A stretch of 64,000 nucleotides of DNA from assembly GCF_019399895.1 (NCBI RefSeq), contig NC_091883.1, forward strand, positions 1,034,377 to 1,098,376, in the 5' to 3' direction. A program made the translations under genes and the position numbers. This DNA comes from Cardiocondyla obscurior. Taxonomy: Eukaryota > Arthropoda > Insecta > Hymenoptera > Formicidae. Of this stretch, positions 1-12,164 are shown piece after piece (position 1 is the stretch's first letter; each line of letters begins with the position of its first letter). The notes under the pieces are model-generated. The model was not told where the DNA came from. It saw only the letters and a list, made by a program, of their open reading frames with translations, and ran no database searches.

Positions 1-504
1 TAGCTATATAAAAAACTATTTTAGCACAACTTTACTGTAGAAATTCAATTGTCAATTTTTTTTTTTTTTTTCTATACTGTGCTATTACTTGAATATTGGT
101 ACATTGACCTCCAGATCTTGATCGTTCGTTATGGCGCATTATGTCACAAGTTTTATTCCCACGATAAATTCTCAATGTAATAATTTCCAATTGAATGTTA
201 GAGCTTCACAAAGGCTAACTTTAGTACAGCTTACGTAATCAGATTTTAGCCCATACCTAATTGACTAAAATTTCTCTTTTATAACTTTATTAATTTGCTG
301 CAACTTTCTGACCCGCTTACACAAAGTCACATTATTAAAACGCTTTTTTTGCAGCTTGACTTTTGACAGGTTTTCCTTGTAGTTAAAATCTGTTCTATAA
401 TTGCATTAAATTATTATCAGTAATTATGCCATTGCAAAGCATAAAGTTTTTTTCTCAAAGTAAACTCACCGCGGCGTTGTATCGATCTCGTGTTTACTTG
501 TGAG
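1..504 (+). other. intron of Sulf1 (left part cut off)
   Basis: AT-rich DNA with a poly-T tract near 58-72. I find no exon of the sulfatase catalytic domain here. The first Sulf1 exon in the window follows a likely splice acceptor AG at 503-504. An earlier AG at 459-460 would put a TAA in frame immediately, so I rejected it. Confidence 0.5.
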
Positions 505-3500
505 TAAAGCCCGTCGTTACGATAGCAAGCACGGCAGAAGGTCCAAGTTCAAGTGGCCTGACACATTCTTGATTGAGTCCTCCGGTCGCCGTGAGACTCC
601 GGAATCTATCGCTGAATCGAAAGCACGGGAAGCCAGGAGACTAAATGCGACTCAAATTAAACGAGCGTCGAATTCGACGCCGGAAGAGGAAGACGATGAT
701 GTTATCAGTCCAGACACGGATTCTGAGACGGAGCATCGACTTATAGAGAACGATACCGGAAGCGATCAGGATGTCTCAGACGACGAGGATTTTGAGGACT
801 CTGTAATAGATGAAACAAGTGAGTCATCCGCTTCTTTTTTTTTTTTTTTTCCTTTATTAATAACTATTGATAGAAGATGATTCGGAATTAATCATTTCAG
901 TTGCTCTTCTCTTTTGCTTTACTTGAAAGGTCAATTGAAAAGTACCAGCTGTAAATGATGAAATCATAACTTTTATCTAGGAACGACGGCATTTATAGTG
1001 TCGAGGTAAGGCCCGTAACATTGATCTCATAAGAACTCGGATAGATCCGTTGGCTTGGCGATAAGAGCAGATGCTCCAGCCGCACGCAGCATTACATTAT
1101 ATAAAACCTACCGTTACGCCAGATGCAGGGTGTCGCGTATTACGCGTACAAGCGCGAAGAAACGAGTTCTTTCCCTGGTATGCATTACCATAAATACCCG
1201 GTCCTCGGAGTCGAGACAAGAACGCATTACTTCCCTTCTTTTATCGTTCCCTCGAGATTATCGGGAAAGCATTTCGTCGCGAGGATATTTTCGGCGATAA
1301 ACTTGACGGCGATAAATTTTTTCCTTCTCAAAGGTTTTATGCAACACGCAACGTTCGAGTTTTAAGATTCCACTTGATCCCGATTAGTTAGTTTTTTTTT
1401 CTCCTCTTCGCGATAAAATCTACGACAACGTCATCGACTATCTTTTTTCTCGTCGTCACAAATTTACATTTATCGATGATCAAAGACGCTACCGTTTCTT
1501 TCTTTACACGTTCCATTGCTTTAGCATCGCGTTTTAATTAACGAGATGTCTGAATATATGTTAAAGAATTTGAATAAAATAGATAAATTATTTGTGTTTT
1601 AGGTTCAGATCCACATCTGGACAATAGGGTACATTCGATGCACACGCCTTTCGCAACGAAGCACGAACGTCTAGCTGCGGAGTGCTCGCGACCAGAAGCA
1701 CAGACCGATTGTCTTCCTGGGCAGAAGTGGAGATGCGAGAAGGATGGACACCGTTGGCGACGACACAAGTGCAGATATGCGGCGCCTTTGCCGCCACAGA
1801 GAGTGTCGAAAAAATGTGCTTGTTTTACTCCTAACGGTGTCATATACACGAGACTCGAATCCAATGATTATGACGGACAAAGATATGGTTTTACGAGAGA
1901 TCGCCAACCTATGGATCTTTACGAAGATACAGCCGGATACTTCAAACGAGGTGAGTATATCTTTCGCGTAATTATTTTCTTTTATTTTTATATTACTTAT
2001 TTACTAAGTCGTCTATTTTCTATTATACATATAGAGTGGGGTAATAACTATTAGGATCAAAAAAGTATAATAAAATATCTTTATGTAATTTTCAAATAAT
2101 TCTTTAAAGTCAAACCAATAGTACCTTCTTACGGATCTCTCGGAATTATACAATTTTTTTTTTTTTTTTTTTTAATAAATTTTATTTACTGGGTTTAGTT
2201 TTCGAGATATTTAAGGTTTAAATAATTATTGCCCCACCTTTAATATATTATTTAGTGTATTATCTCAAAAAAAAAAATATAATCACGAATTATTTTCCAA
2301 TAAATTTAAAATTAACTTACTTTAATGTGACTTAATAAAATAAAAGAAATTAAAATTACATGATATAGGCAAGCGAGAAATATTGAATGATGTTGCATCT
2401 ACCGAGAAAAGTGAGGAAATAAATGTTAATAATGTCGACTGGGACAATAGAGATAAACGCGTAATTGATAAGCAAGACGGCGATATCCCCAGCATGGACT
2501 CAGATATGCCGAACTGGAAAGTGACCGAAAAATATGGAAAAAATCTTGAAAGGTATGCAAGTAATCATCAATAAATTAAATATACTAAACTACGAGTTTG
2601 AATCAAATTAATTCCTATTACGAAATCTATAAATAATTACACATTTCAGAAATGGCAATAAGACAAACATTGAAAATGCTAATGTCATTGGAACTGATGA
2701 AAGCGATCAATACCTTGTCGACTACTCAGATTATGGCTATTCGATAAACGACTTTGATCCCATTTTAGATAAAATTGTTAAAGGTCGATTAAATATGGAT
2801 GATGTAATAAAAAGACATCGGAGGGTACGGAGAAATGTTATGAAGAAAGATACTATAGAACACGTAACAAAAATTATGGAAAGTTTAGAGGAAGAGCTAG
2901 ATGACTTAAAAGTAACATTTAAAATGTCAATTTCACCCTGTAAATTATTTTTTATGTACGTTACCGAATAATAAAAATTATTTTATTATTTTAGCAAACT
3001 CAAGTTCGTCATTTGTCATCTGAAATGGGAAAGTCATTATCTCCAAAATGTTTGGTTTTACCGGAAGGAGGTGTAAATTGTACTCAAGCTATATATCAAG
3101 ATCCTAATGAGTGGCGAATATCCAGACGGGAGATTGAACAGCAAATTCGAAAAATGAGAGCACAATTGGAAACCCTGAAAGTAAATTATATAAACATATA
3201 TTAATATGCTTATTATATAAATATATAATATTATATTTCATATAGCTCTTTTTTAAATTAAATTTTGTAATAACTTGATGTATTTACAGGAAATTCGTCG
3301 ACACTTAATGATCAAACGACCACAGTTTCTGAATAACGAGGAGAAACTTGCTGACGCAGAGGAAACTCGTAATTTGCATAAAACACCCCATCATTCCCCA
3401 AAGGGACACGCAAGTCGCCATCACAAAAAACACGATAAAATTACTCATACTGCTACAGATTTTATTATGAACACTACAGAATTTGTTACAAAGATTAATA

Positions 3501-4997
3501 CAACTCCGAGAGATGAAAAAGAGTCTACGGTGGAAGAGAAACCTGATGAATTTAGTACAATTTCTATCGAAACTTCTACTTTAGAGACTATCAGCGAAAC
3601 GTTAGCAACAACAGTTCTAACGACAGTTAAGCCGAAAAAACCGCCTCGCCGTCAGAAGATTAAGGAAACACCTACAAATAGAACGGAAATTGAAGAGGAT
3701 AAGCCGCAGAGACGCAGAAAAACACATCACCATCGTAGAAATAATACACTGCTTACGAATAGCGTACATGACGATGTTCCACGCGTAACGAATACAACTT
3801 ACATTACTAGCAATGTGACATTTTTTACGCAAAATCCTATGACTCGCGAGAGACACAATTATAGTCACAAACTTACAAGTGCTTCTGCTACTACAGAATC
3901 GAGTAGTATAAGACAAGAAACCCAGTATTCAGGAGTTTCACAGAATAATAACTTTAACGAAGATCGTACCACAGTATCTATGGCCGTTACTGAATCTGGA
4001 ACAACCGGAACAGTGACTTCAACACACACAACGGAAGTACCAAGAACCAATCATCCGACTATCGATAAAAGCTTTAATCAATTTCGAAATACATCTCTTA
4101 CGTTACCGACGACTATGCCGTCAGTGAAAAGATATCCTAAAATACAAAAAAACAGAACATCTGGTATTCTTGGACCAGCGAGAATCGACGTTACCATTCT
4201 TGAATCTCCTGATAGAAGACATAAACAGGGTATTGTTATAAATTTTAATTAATTTTAGTTACGATTTTTTAAGAGCATTTTTATCATATAATTTTTATTT
4301 TAGGTATAACAACGACAACTAGTAATAACGGTCGTCTACCGCCGATGTTAAACACTCCATTAGAAGCGCGACATAAATGTTATTGCGAGCCAGATACAAA
4401 GAAAGATGAGAAGGAAATCGCTAGAGAAGAGAGAAGAAGGTTAAAAGAAGAACGTTTAAAGAAAAAGGAAAAAAAACTTAAAAAAAAAGCCAAACTAGAA
4501 AAGGAGTGTCTGACGGAAAAAATGAACTGTTTCGAACACGATAACGATCACTGGCGTACTGCACCTCTGTGGAATGCCGGACCATTTTGCTTTTGTATGA
4601 ATGCTAATAATAACACTTATTCGTGTATACGTACAATTAACAAGACCCACGATTTCCTTTACTGTGAATTTACTACAGGATTAGTAACATATTACAATTT
4701 AAGACTTGGTGTGTATAAAGAAATTTCAAAAAACAAAATCTCACGAAAGAGTTTGATTAATATTACCTTAGTTGTCTTTTTTTATTTTTTTATTTTTTGT
4801 TAGATCCATTTGAACAGTGGAATAGAGCGTCATCTTTGACACCCACTGAAAAGTCTTATCTGCACGATCAATTGGAGCATTTGAAGGGCTGTAAAGGTAC
4901 ATGGGATTGTACGGTTGGTAATGCTAGAGAGGCTATGCCGCAACTGCAGCAACATCAACGATACATTTCGAAAAGAAGATACAGTGACTCATTTGGT

Positions 4998-5028
<31 letters not shown>

Positions 5029-5357
5029 TTATACACATATATGTATATGTTAAATACTAACAATTCTATAAATTATTTTAGCAGAAGATATATTTGTACC
5101 TTCAGCGTTACAAATTATACGCGAAAGCGAACTGGGTAATCTACCTAATAAAAGACGAAAAAAGTTACAGAAGTAAATACAGAAATATTTCTAAACAAAT
5201 AATTTAAATATAATATTTAAATATTAATTTTAATATAAATTTAATATAATATTTTTGTGTTAGCTGGAATAGGCGCAACAGAAGCTGGCAAAGCAGCTGG
5301 CGACATCATCAAGATTCAACATATCCTCGACGTCATAATTCTAGGAATCAATACTGA
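505..5357 (+). CDS. Sulf1: Extracellular heparan-sulfate 6-O-endosulfatase, C-terminal part (ten exons)
   Basis: Sulf enzymes are secreted and remove 6-O-sulfates from heparan-sulfate chains, tuning Wnt, FGF and Hedgehog signalling. Exons: 505-818, 1603-1950, 2369-2552, 2650-2911, 2995-3180, 3290-4229, 4304-4708, 4804-4995, 5082-5172, 5264-5357; splice phases agree throughout, giving about 1,005 residues. Diagnostic matches are WPDTFLIESSGRRET in the first exon, the Cys-rich CLPGQKWRCEKDGHRW region, and the conserved C-terminal domain NNNTYSCIRTINKTHDFLYC followed by DPFEQWNRASSLTP. The sixth exon (313 codons) is Thr/Ser-rich with many N-x-S/T sequons, and the seventh has a Lys/Arg stretch; together they are the hydrophilic heparan-binding domain. 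The protein ends in an Arg/Trp-rich tail at TGA 5355. The sulfatase catalytic domain must lie upstream of the window. The first acceptor is the least certain border. Confidence 0.93.
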
Positions 5358-6514
5358 TCTATTTTTTTGTTTTTACACCAACAATTTGACAAATTGCCCC
5401 AAGTATACACTAATTTTGCAATGCATTTAATAATCTAATTTATTTAGTAATAATTACAACGAAGAAGCCGAGCTTATACATATTAGCTGTTATTTTTCAT
5501 TAATAATAATTTGATTTTAATAGATTTATTAGATCTTCATACGTCATCCACATTGTGCATGTTTTCAATATATTTTGTGACTGTCGAATTTATTGTAGAA
5601 ATGTCGTATGCACTCTGTTGAGCACTTCTACAAATGAACAAGATAAGTAACTTTTATATAATTTATATGAATTATAGATAATTGGGACTATAAATTATTG
5701 AAAAACGTAGTTAGATTTTTTTCTATAACGTATGTTTTTGTAATTTATTATTTTTTTCGAAGAACTTGTCTAATTGTACCAGTGGTTTTTAACATATGTG
5801 TCATAATTAATCAAATCGCATTTTTTTTTTTTAATTAATGAATAAAATAAATTTGACAATGATACTTTCATCATTGTTAATATGTCGATATAAATGTCAC
5901 TACATTTTTGTTGAAAATTTACTACATGAAGTAATTATCGACATATTATTATTTTTATTAAAATCAACTGTGTAATAGAAGACTGAACGCACAACGAAAC
6001 ATTAACTTTATCTCCCATTGCCAATTGGTAAACTTTCTGTAATATACTTGTCTAACAATCAGAAATGTTTCTCAAATGCTGCCATTTTTTTAGCTCTCCT
6101 ATTATCTTTCTATAATAAATTATACACATATTCTTACGTAACGCACTGCCAAAACAATTATAAGCATCAATATTCTTTATATATCTTAATATCGATTCTA
6201 TATAATAACACAATAATAACTTTAAATTTTTAGAATTATTTAAAAATTATGAATTATACCAAACTGTTATTCATTTATTTTTATCAATAAAAAGAAAAGA
6301 AAAAAAAAAAAAAGAAGAAAGAAAGAAATAATGTATTTAAATGTAGAAATTAAAAGAAACATTTTATCTGCTGTATTATTATCTATATAAAAGATATTAA
6401 ATTAAATAAATATTTAGATACCATAAAACATATGTATGTATAAAGTATCTATATTATACATGTAAAAAAAGATGAACAACATCTGAATACTTACATATTG
6501 ATGTCCCTCTTAAT
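5358..6514. other. Convergent 3' ends of Sulf1 and DMAC2L
   Basis: Very AT-rich. An AATAAA at 5841-5846 could serve Sulf1 on the + strand. A TTTATT at 6275-6280 is AATAAA on the - strand and could serve DMAC2L. No coding exon is visible. Confidence 0.5.
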
Positions 6515-7534
6515 TCATTTCAATTCTATTGTGCAATTTGGCAAAGCTTCTGCAAGTTCTTTCCTAAGTAAAGTCTTATCCTTTAAATATGGCAAATTAG
6601 CAAGTTTCAGAGACTTCAAATTTCTGTAAAACATAGAAGAATTTTATTTTTAAATTATATCTTTTTTCTATTAATGAACATTAAAATTATTTTCAATATA
6701 TGTACATGTACATTAATACAAAGACACTTACTTGAGATTTTTCAAACTATGCACTCCTTGATCAGTTATACTTTTACAATCTTTGATTTCAAGAGTAGTT
6801 AAAGTGTCTTTTATTGGTGATAGTAATGATAAAGCAGTATTACGTAAGTAAATACAACGTATGAACTTTATTTCGTCAATATATCTGCAACCAACTAAAT
6901 TTTCAAAGTAGTAACATTATTCATTATAAATATTGTTAAAGTACACAACAATAGAAAAGAATTTATTTATAATAAATAATTGCAAAATATATAATATAAA
7001 ATCTTTAATTAAAAATAGTTTGTAATTTTCTTTGTTATCAAAGATTATTTGTTGCAATGTTTAATTGTCAAATAATGTAATTTAAAAAGATAGATGTATA
7101 ATATAGAAACATACATGTTTAATACTAACCAAAATATGGAAATCCTATGTGTGTTATTCCAGAATCAGTGGCATCTACTGCCTGAATAAAAAAATTGTTT
7201 TCTTCTGGTGGTAATTTATTGTAATCTTTCAGATGTTCTGGGAAACCTTTCCATCTGACAGTAGCACCATTTTTCAAAAGCCATTCAGCACATGCACGAT
7301 CCGAGCCAACCGATTTAATTCTGTCGTAGTCAACTCTTAAAATAAATTATCAGTTAAAAAGTTAAGCATTGGCAAGTAAGAACACATTGCAATCAATACA
7401 ATAATTAACAATAAGTTTTTTTAGTACCTGTTAAATATAACGGTTAACCAATAGAAAAATTCTCTGTTGGGCACTTTTTGAAGGCGACTTGTAGCATTCA
7501 ATATTATTCGTAGTCGATTTAATATCTGTAACAT
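6515..7534 (-). CDS. Dmac2l: ATP synthase subunit s / distal membrane-arm assembly component 2-like
   Basis: Small mitochondrial leucine-rich-repeat protein, known in vertebrates as ATP5S or coupling factor B and implicated in respiratory-complex assembly or coupling. Exons on the - strand: 7534-7428, 7335-7130, 6894-6732, 6623-6515. They total 585 nt in consistent phase, giving 194 residues, close to the ~200-residue vertebrate protein. Recognised segments are VDYDRIKSVGSDRACAEWLL, QAVDATDSGITHIGFPYF, DCKSITDQGVHSLKNL and the C-terminal LANLPYLKDKTLLRKELAEA. The start at 7534 yields an Arg-rich, acid-free N-terminus suited to mitochondrial import. A longer - strand frame begins at 7740, but it is out of frame with this exon. 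Smu1 starts about 610 bp away on the other strand, so the pair is divergent. Confidence 0.9.
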
Positions 7535-8143
7535 ATAACCAAATAATAAATATCCTGTACACAGTCCGTTATGCGTATCGTATCGAAATAAAGAGTACGA
7601 TTTGAGTCAAGCCAAATTGAATAAGTTGATAACAAGCAGTAAATTATATATCGTTGACCAGCACAAAATTGTACAGAATGTAATAACATATCGTACGTGT
7701 GACATCGTGACGATCGTGACACTTTAATCGCGACTTTCATATGTACAAATACAGAAGCTCGTCCGCGTGAAGCCAGCGTTTCGGCTGCCGTCGGATAGAA
7801 TAAAAGGTATTCTATCCGACGGCAGCCGAAACGCTGGCTTCACACGGACGAGCCTCTTTATCTGTACGTGTGGAAGCCATGATTCCGAGTTGGGCTCTCT
7901 GATGAGAAGAAGCAGTAGCTCTCGTCGCGTAGAGAGGATAGATCTCGCGGAATTGTTTTCCTCTCGGAAGAAAATAATCATCTCCGACAATTAATTGCGA
8001 CCCGGGTGGTGACAGCTGCTTTCGTTCTCACGCGTCCACGAAGGATGCGGACGCACGGTAAACGCCGTCGCCGGACATTCGAAGTTGCCTGAAAATAACC
8101 TGTAAATCGTTTTGTTTACCAGAATTGCGTTGCATCTACAGAA
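7535..8143. promoter_or_regulatory. Divergent promoter region of Dmac2l and Smu1
   Basis: The two start codons lie 609 bp apart on opposite strands, so both promoters must fall here unless further upstream exons exist. I see no clear TATA box. A 97-bp hairpin sits in the middle. Open frames over 7724-7994 on both strands mirror each other because they cross that palindrome; they are not genes. Confidence 0.5.
7757..7853. repeat. Near-perfect inverted repeat (hairpin), 45-nt arms, 7-nt loop
   Basis: The left arm 7757-7801 pairs with 7809-7853 across the loop AAAAGGT. I see one mismatch, which is a G-T pair in RNA. Weaker complementarity continues outward to roughly 7743 and 7868. The arms are GC-rich and start and end with GCTCGTCC/GGACGAGC. 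It may be a small palindromic mobile element or a cruciform-forming site. No other copy was noticed in the window. Confidence 0.9.
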
Positions 8144-10281
8144 ATGTCGATCGAAATAGAGTCTGCCGAGTAAGTTAAGCATTTTAATTTGCGTTAACGG
8201 GTAAAATAATAGACTAACACGAATTATGTATTTATTAATTAATTATTATTACTTTTTTCCTTTGTTTTTAGTGTAATCCGATTAATACAGCAGTATCTGA
8301 AGGAGTCGAATCTTGTAAAGACGCTGCAAACTTTACAGGTTTTCTTTTGATATTTCTCTTTTAATATTTTAACATGGACTTTTTTGTTATGTATAATATA
8401 CTTTATATGTAGGAGGAGACAGGTGTGTCACTGAATACTGTAGACAGTGTGGATGGATTTGTCGCAGATATCAATAATGGTCATTGGGACACAGTTCTTA
8501 AAGCTATACAGTCATTAAAGTTGCCAGACAAGAAACTTATTGATTTGTATGAACAGGTAAATTAAATTATGTTTTAAAATTAATGTAATAGTTTTTAGTG
8601 TAATACTCAACTCCTTTATAGAGTAAAGAATTTATTATTTGCCCTGCTGTACTTTTTAATACAATAATATTTATATTTTATTGTTTTTTAGGTTGTTTTA
8701 GAATTAATTGAACTTCGAGAATTGGGTGCAGCACGATCTTTACTGAGACAGACTGATCCAATGATTATGATGAAGCAACAAGAACCTGAGAGGTACATTC
8801 ACTTAGGTATATATCTCATTTGATCCGAAACCCTTATTTTATAACAATTGTATAACATTGCTTATATTATCATGTATTACTTTACAGAGAATTTGCTTGC
8901 ACGCTCATATTTTGATCCACGTGAGGCATACCCTGATGGAAGCACGAAGGAAAAACGACGAGCGTACATAGCCACTGCTCTCGCTGGCGAAGTGTCGGTA
9001 GTACCATCCAGTAGATTACTTGCTCTGTTAGGACAGGCGCTGAAATGGCAGCAGCATCAAGGACTGCTACCTCCTGGCACTACGATAGATTTGTTTCGAG
9101 GAAAAGCGGCAGTTCGCGATCAAGAAGACGAGAAATATCCAACACAGCTATCGAAACAAATCAAATTTGGTCAGAAATCACATGTGGAATGTGCACGTTT
9201 CTCGCCTGATGGCCAGTATCTAGTAACTGGCTCCGTAGACGGTTTCATTGAAGTATGGAACTTTACAACTGCCAAAATTAGGAAGGACTTGAAGTATCAA
9301 GCGCAAGACAATTTTATGATGATGGAGCAAGCGGTCTTGTCGATGGCGTTCAGTCGCGACAGCGAGATGTTGGCAGGCGGCGGTCAAGATGGTAAAATCA
9401 AGGTTTGGAGAGTGCAGAGTGGACAGTGCTTAAGAAGATTCGAAAAAGCACATTCAAAAGGCGTGACTTGCTTGCAGTTTAGCAGAGATAACAGTCAGAT
9501 ATTGTCAACTTCGTTCGATACTACGATAAGGTAAAATAAAGTTTTATTTTAATATAATTTAACAAGTACGACGTTAATCATTTTAAATACATTTTGTTAG
9601 AATACACGGCCTTAAATCTGGGAAAACCCTTAAGGAATTTCGCGGTCATTCTTCATTTGTTAACGAAGTCATTTTCTCTCCAGATGGACATAATATAATC
9701 AGGTATTTGTTAAAAGTATTACAAACTGGAAATCGTAATTTTATTTTTTACAAATTAGTATTGTTATTTTGTAGCGCGTCGTCGGACGGAACTGTAAAAA
9801 TTTGGAGCTTGAAAACCACTGAATGCATAGGCACTTACAAGTCTTTAGGAGCTGCTGATCTCACAGTGAACAGCATACATGCTCTTCCGCGTAATCCAGA
9901 ACACTTCGTGGTGTGCAATCGTTCAAACACAGTAGTAATTATGAATATGCAAGGGCAAATAGTGAGATCTTTCTCCAGTGGTAAACGAGAAGGAGGCGAC
10001 TTCGTAACTACAGTGGTAAGTCCGCGTGGCGAATTTATTTATTGCGTCGGCGAGGATCTTGTGCTCTACTGCTTTTCTACGTCATCAGGAAAACTCGAGA
10101 GAACACTTAATGTAAGTACAACTTGAGTTCTCATCGTCGTATTTCTTTATTTTATTTATTAATAACGTACCGCTCTTTTTAGATTCACGAGAAAGATGTA
10201 ATCGGCTTGGCACATCATCCCCATCAAAATTTACTTTGTTCTTACAGTGAGGACGGTCTGCTAAAATTATGGAAGCCGTAA
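8144..10281 (+). CDS. Smu1: WD40-repeat spliceosomal protein SMU1
   Basis: SMU1 partners with RED (IK) in the precatalytic spliceosome B complex and affects splice-site choice; it is nuclear. Exons: 8144-8169, 8272-8338, 8413-8556, 8692-8806, 8888-9530, 9601-9702, 9775-10111, 10183-10281. They total 1,533 nt, giving 510 residues against ~513 in vertebrates. The N-terminal LisH/CTLH region (about residues 6-95) holds VIRLIQQYLKESNLVKTLQ. The linker has ENLLARSYFDPREAYPDGS. The C-terminal half carries WD repeats, for example RFSPDGQYLVTGSVDGFIEV, GGGQDGKIKVWRVQSGQC and SASSDGTVKIWSLKTTEC, ending YSEDGLLKLWKP. ATG 8144 begins MSIEIESADVIRLI and is the family's usual start. All junctions are GT-AG with matching phase. 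Confidence 0.97.
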
Positions 10282-11475
10282 ATAAATAAGGCGATCAATT
10301 TCTTTGTATATTTAATACTGAAAATAAGGAGAATATCTTCATTATAACAATACAAAGCATTTTTTAAGAGTATTACAGTTAATTTCCGAATTATGCAATT
10401 ATTATTAACTCATTAATTTTTTTATTATAATACTTTCTGTCCATAAAATAATATAATTTTCTTACACACTATCCTTTACAGCTGAAGCTTCGCATTTTCC
10501 GTTTCTCGTTAAGACGCGTTAACGAAGAGCGAAAAGGCGTGATTCTTTACAGAAAAATCATCGACGTTGCTGAAGCATTCGATGCAGCGCATTCTTCGCG
10601 AGCAATAATAGACATTACACGCTCGTCCTATCTGATCGTGCGAACCTAATCATTACAGCATTGCCGACATTAGTCGAGACAGGTAAATAGGATACGGGGT
10701 GGGTGGTTGGTCGGACTCATTCGGGTCTAAATGCATCTCCTTCCCGTGCCTATCTTTCTACACGTCGTCACGTAGTGCGGGCCCTTAGCTGGCGCGCGCT
10801 TCAACGTAATTGGACCCGAGCAAATAAGCAATCACTATACTTCGGCTCGGCAAATATTATAATAACAGACTGGTAGGGTTAACCGGGTTATCGGTCGTAC
10901 GATCGGTGGTCGGCTCAGGCGTCTTAGGCAGCGCCAAAACCAGCACCAACCTGCTGCTCCTTTTTGCGCGCGTTCGCTCATATGGCCGTTTATCGAAAAC
11001 GACTCTTCCTTAATATCTTCATAAAACCTTATGCGCGAAAATTTATCCGAGAGCCAGCGATTAATCAAATCGATGCGAGGAGGATCGGTCTAATCGGAGA
11101 GTAATCTTACTCCAAAATTCGTGCTTCTGGTCGATGATACAAGACTTAGACTTAGATTTCTATTACTTTTCGCCGTATCGTATTGCATTTTTTTTTTTTT
11201 CAATAAAAGTGACATGTAGAATTAATCGAGAGAAGATATCGTTTGTATAAGTTTCTAAGTTTATGAGATTTTGTATCTTTTTAATAATAACTAGACATTT
11301 CATTAAAACTATGAAATTTTGTTCGATTAAACGTGAATTGAGATGTATTATTAAAGAATGGGACGTCTGACTTTGCATCGATTGACTCGCGATAATATAG
11401 AATAATAATAATTAATATTATAATTTATTGGGTAATTTACTCACTCGGCGACGGTCGGGCTAAGGTGATAGAAGA
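10282..11475. other. Smu1 3' flank and intergenic DNA
   Basis: AT-rich to about 10480, then CpG-rich sequence to about 11060. No coding exon, RNA gene or element recognised. Frames open on the - strand here (for example 10835-11068) match no protein I know and have no plausible splice partners. Confidence 0.5.
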
Positions 11476-11838
11476 CCCTAGCGCGCAGACTCGTCATAGC
11501 GCTCCATCGATCGCCTGATCGTGAGCTTGCAACAGGCTTACGTGACTCGTTCTACTGCAACCGAGAGGATACGCAGCTACGCGAAGAACATCGGTTTCGA
11601 GACGAAGACATCGAGGCATCCGCGTGTGTTCTCTCACGGTTCATCATCGTGTACCTGTGTCTAGTGAAACGCTGTGATTGGTCGACGCCAAGTTTCCCTA
11701 GCGCGCCGACCAATCACAGCACTCCATTGATTGCCTGATAGCAGGTTGGTAACAGACTGTAACTCGTGTTATTGCGTACTACTAGAGGACACGACGAGCA
11801 CGCGGTTCGAGTTTGAAACGAAAATGTCGAGGCATCCG
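11476..11838. repeat. Diverged direct duplication, ~147-bp units about 218 bp apart
   Basis: Unit 1 (about 11476-11622) and unit 2 (about 11696-11838) share, in the same order, CCCTAGCGCG, a TCCAT-GAT-GCCTGAT block, an ACAG-CT-CGT block, CGGTTCGAG or CGGTTTCGAG, and TCGAGGCATCCG. Small gaps separate these blocks. The duplication lies just upstream of and within the candidate non-coding exon ending at 12005, so it may be a duplicated promoter or first exon. Confidence 0.65.
11671..11720. promoter_or_regulatory. Inverted pair of CCAAT boxes
   Basis: GCTGTGATTGGTCG at 11671-11684 is the exact reverse complement of CGACCAATCACAGC at 11707-11720, separated by 22 bp. Each arm contains a CCAAT pentamer in the RRCCAATCA context typical of NF-Y sites. 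The arrangement is promoter-like. It precedes a GC-rich stretch ending in a good splice donor at 12006. Confidence 0.5.
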
Positions 11839-12164
11839 TGCATCGTAGCCCGTTTCTCGTGTCGAACTCGAGGATTTAAGCCGGTCGGGAGTGTCGTGGA
11901 CTATCTCGCGAGTGTCCAGTGCGCGGAAGGATGACTCGACACGTGCTACCTGAGAGGAGGAGCAGGCCCGGGACGGGCATCCTGCATCGGCGGAGCAACT
12001 CTTAGGTGAATATACATTTTATAAAATAAAATATTAAGGAAAAACTTTTACCTTTTTTTTTAATTAATTTTATGAACCAATTTACATGTCTACAATAATA
12101 TATTTCTTTTTATGTTACAGCCACCGGCAGAAATCATCAACTCCGCTGATGCTCATGCAGATTG
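11721..12164 (+). ncRNA. Candidate spliced non-coding exons (lncRNA or 5' UTR)
   Basis: A GC-rich block ends at 12005 with CTTAG followed by GTGAAT, a good donor. After an AT-rich 115-bp interval, a 44-nt block at 12121-12164 is flanked by the acceptor TATGTTACAG and the donor GTAAGT. The blocks hold only short frames, such as one from ATG 11824 to TGA 11932, and none resembles a known protein. They could be the 5' end of a non-coding transcript or remote untranslated exons of a gene to the right. The transcription start is unknown, so the left border is arbitrary. Confidence 0.3.

Noticed and set aside
7724..7994. Mirror-image frames of 75 and 88 codons around the hairpin
   Set aside because: They are two readings of the same palindrome, with no homology and no splice context.
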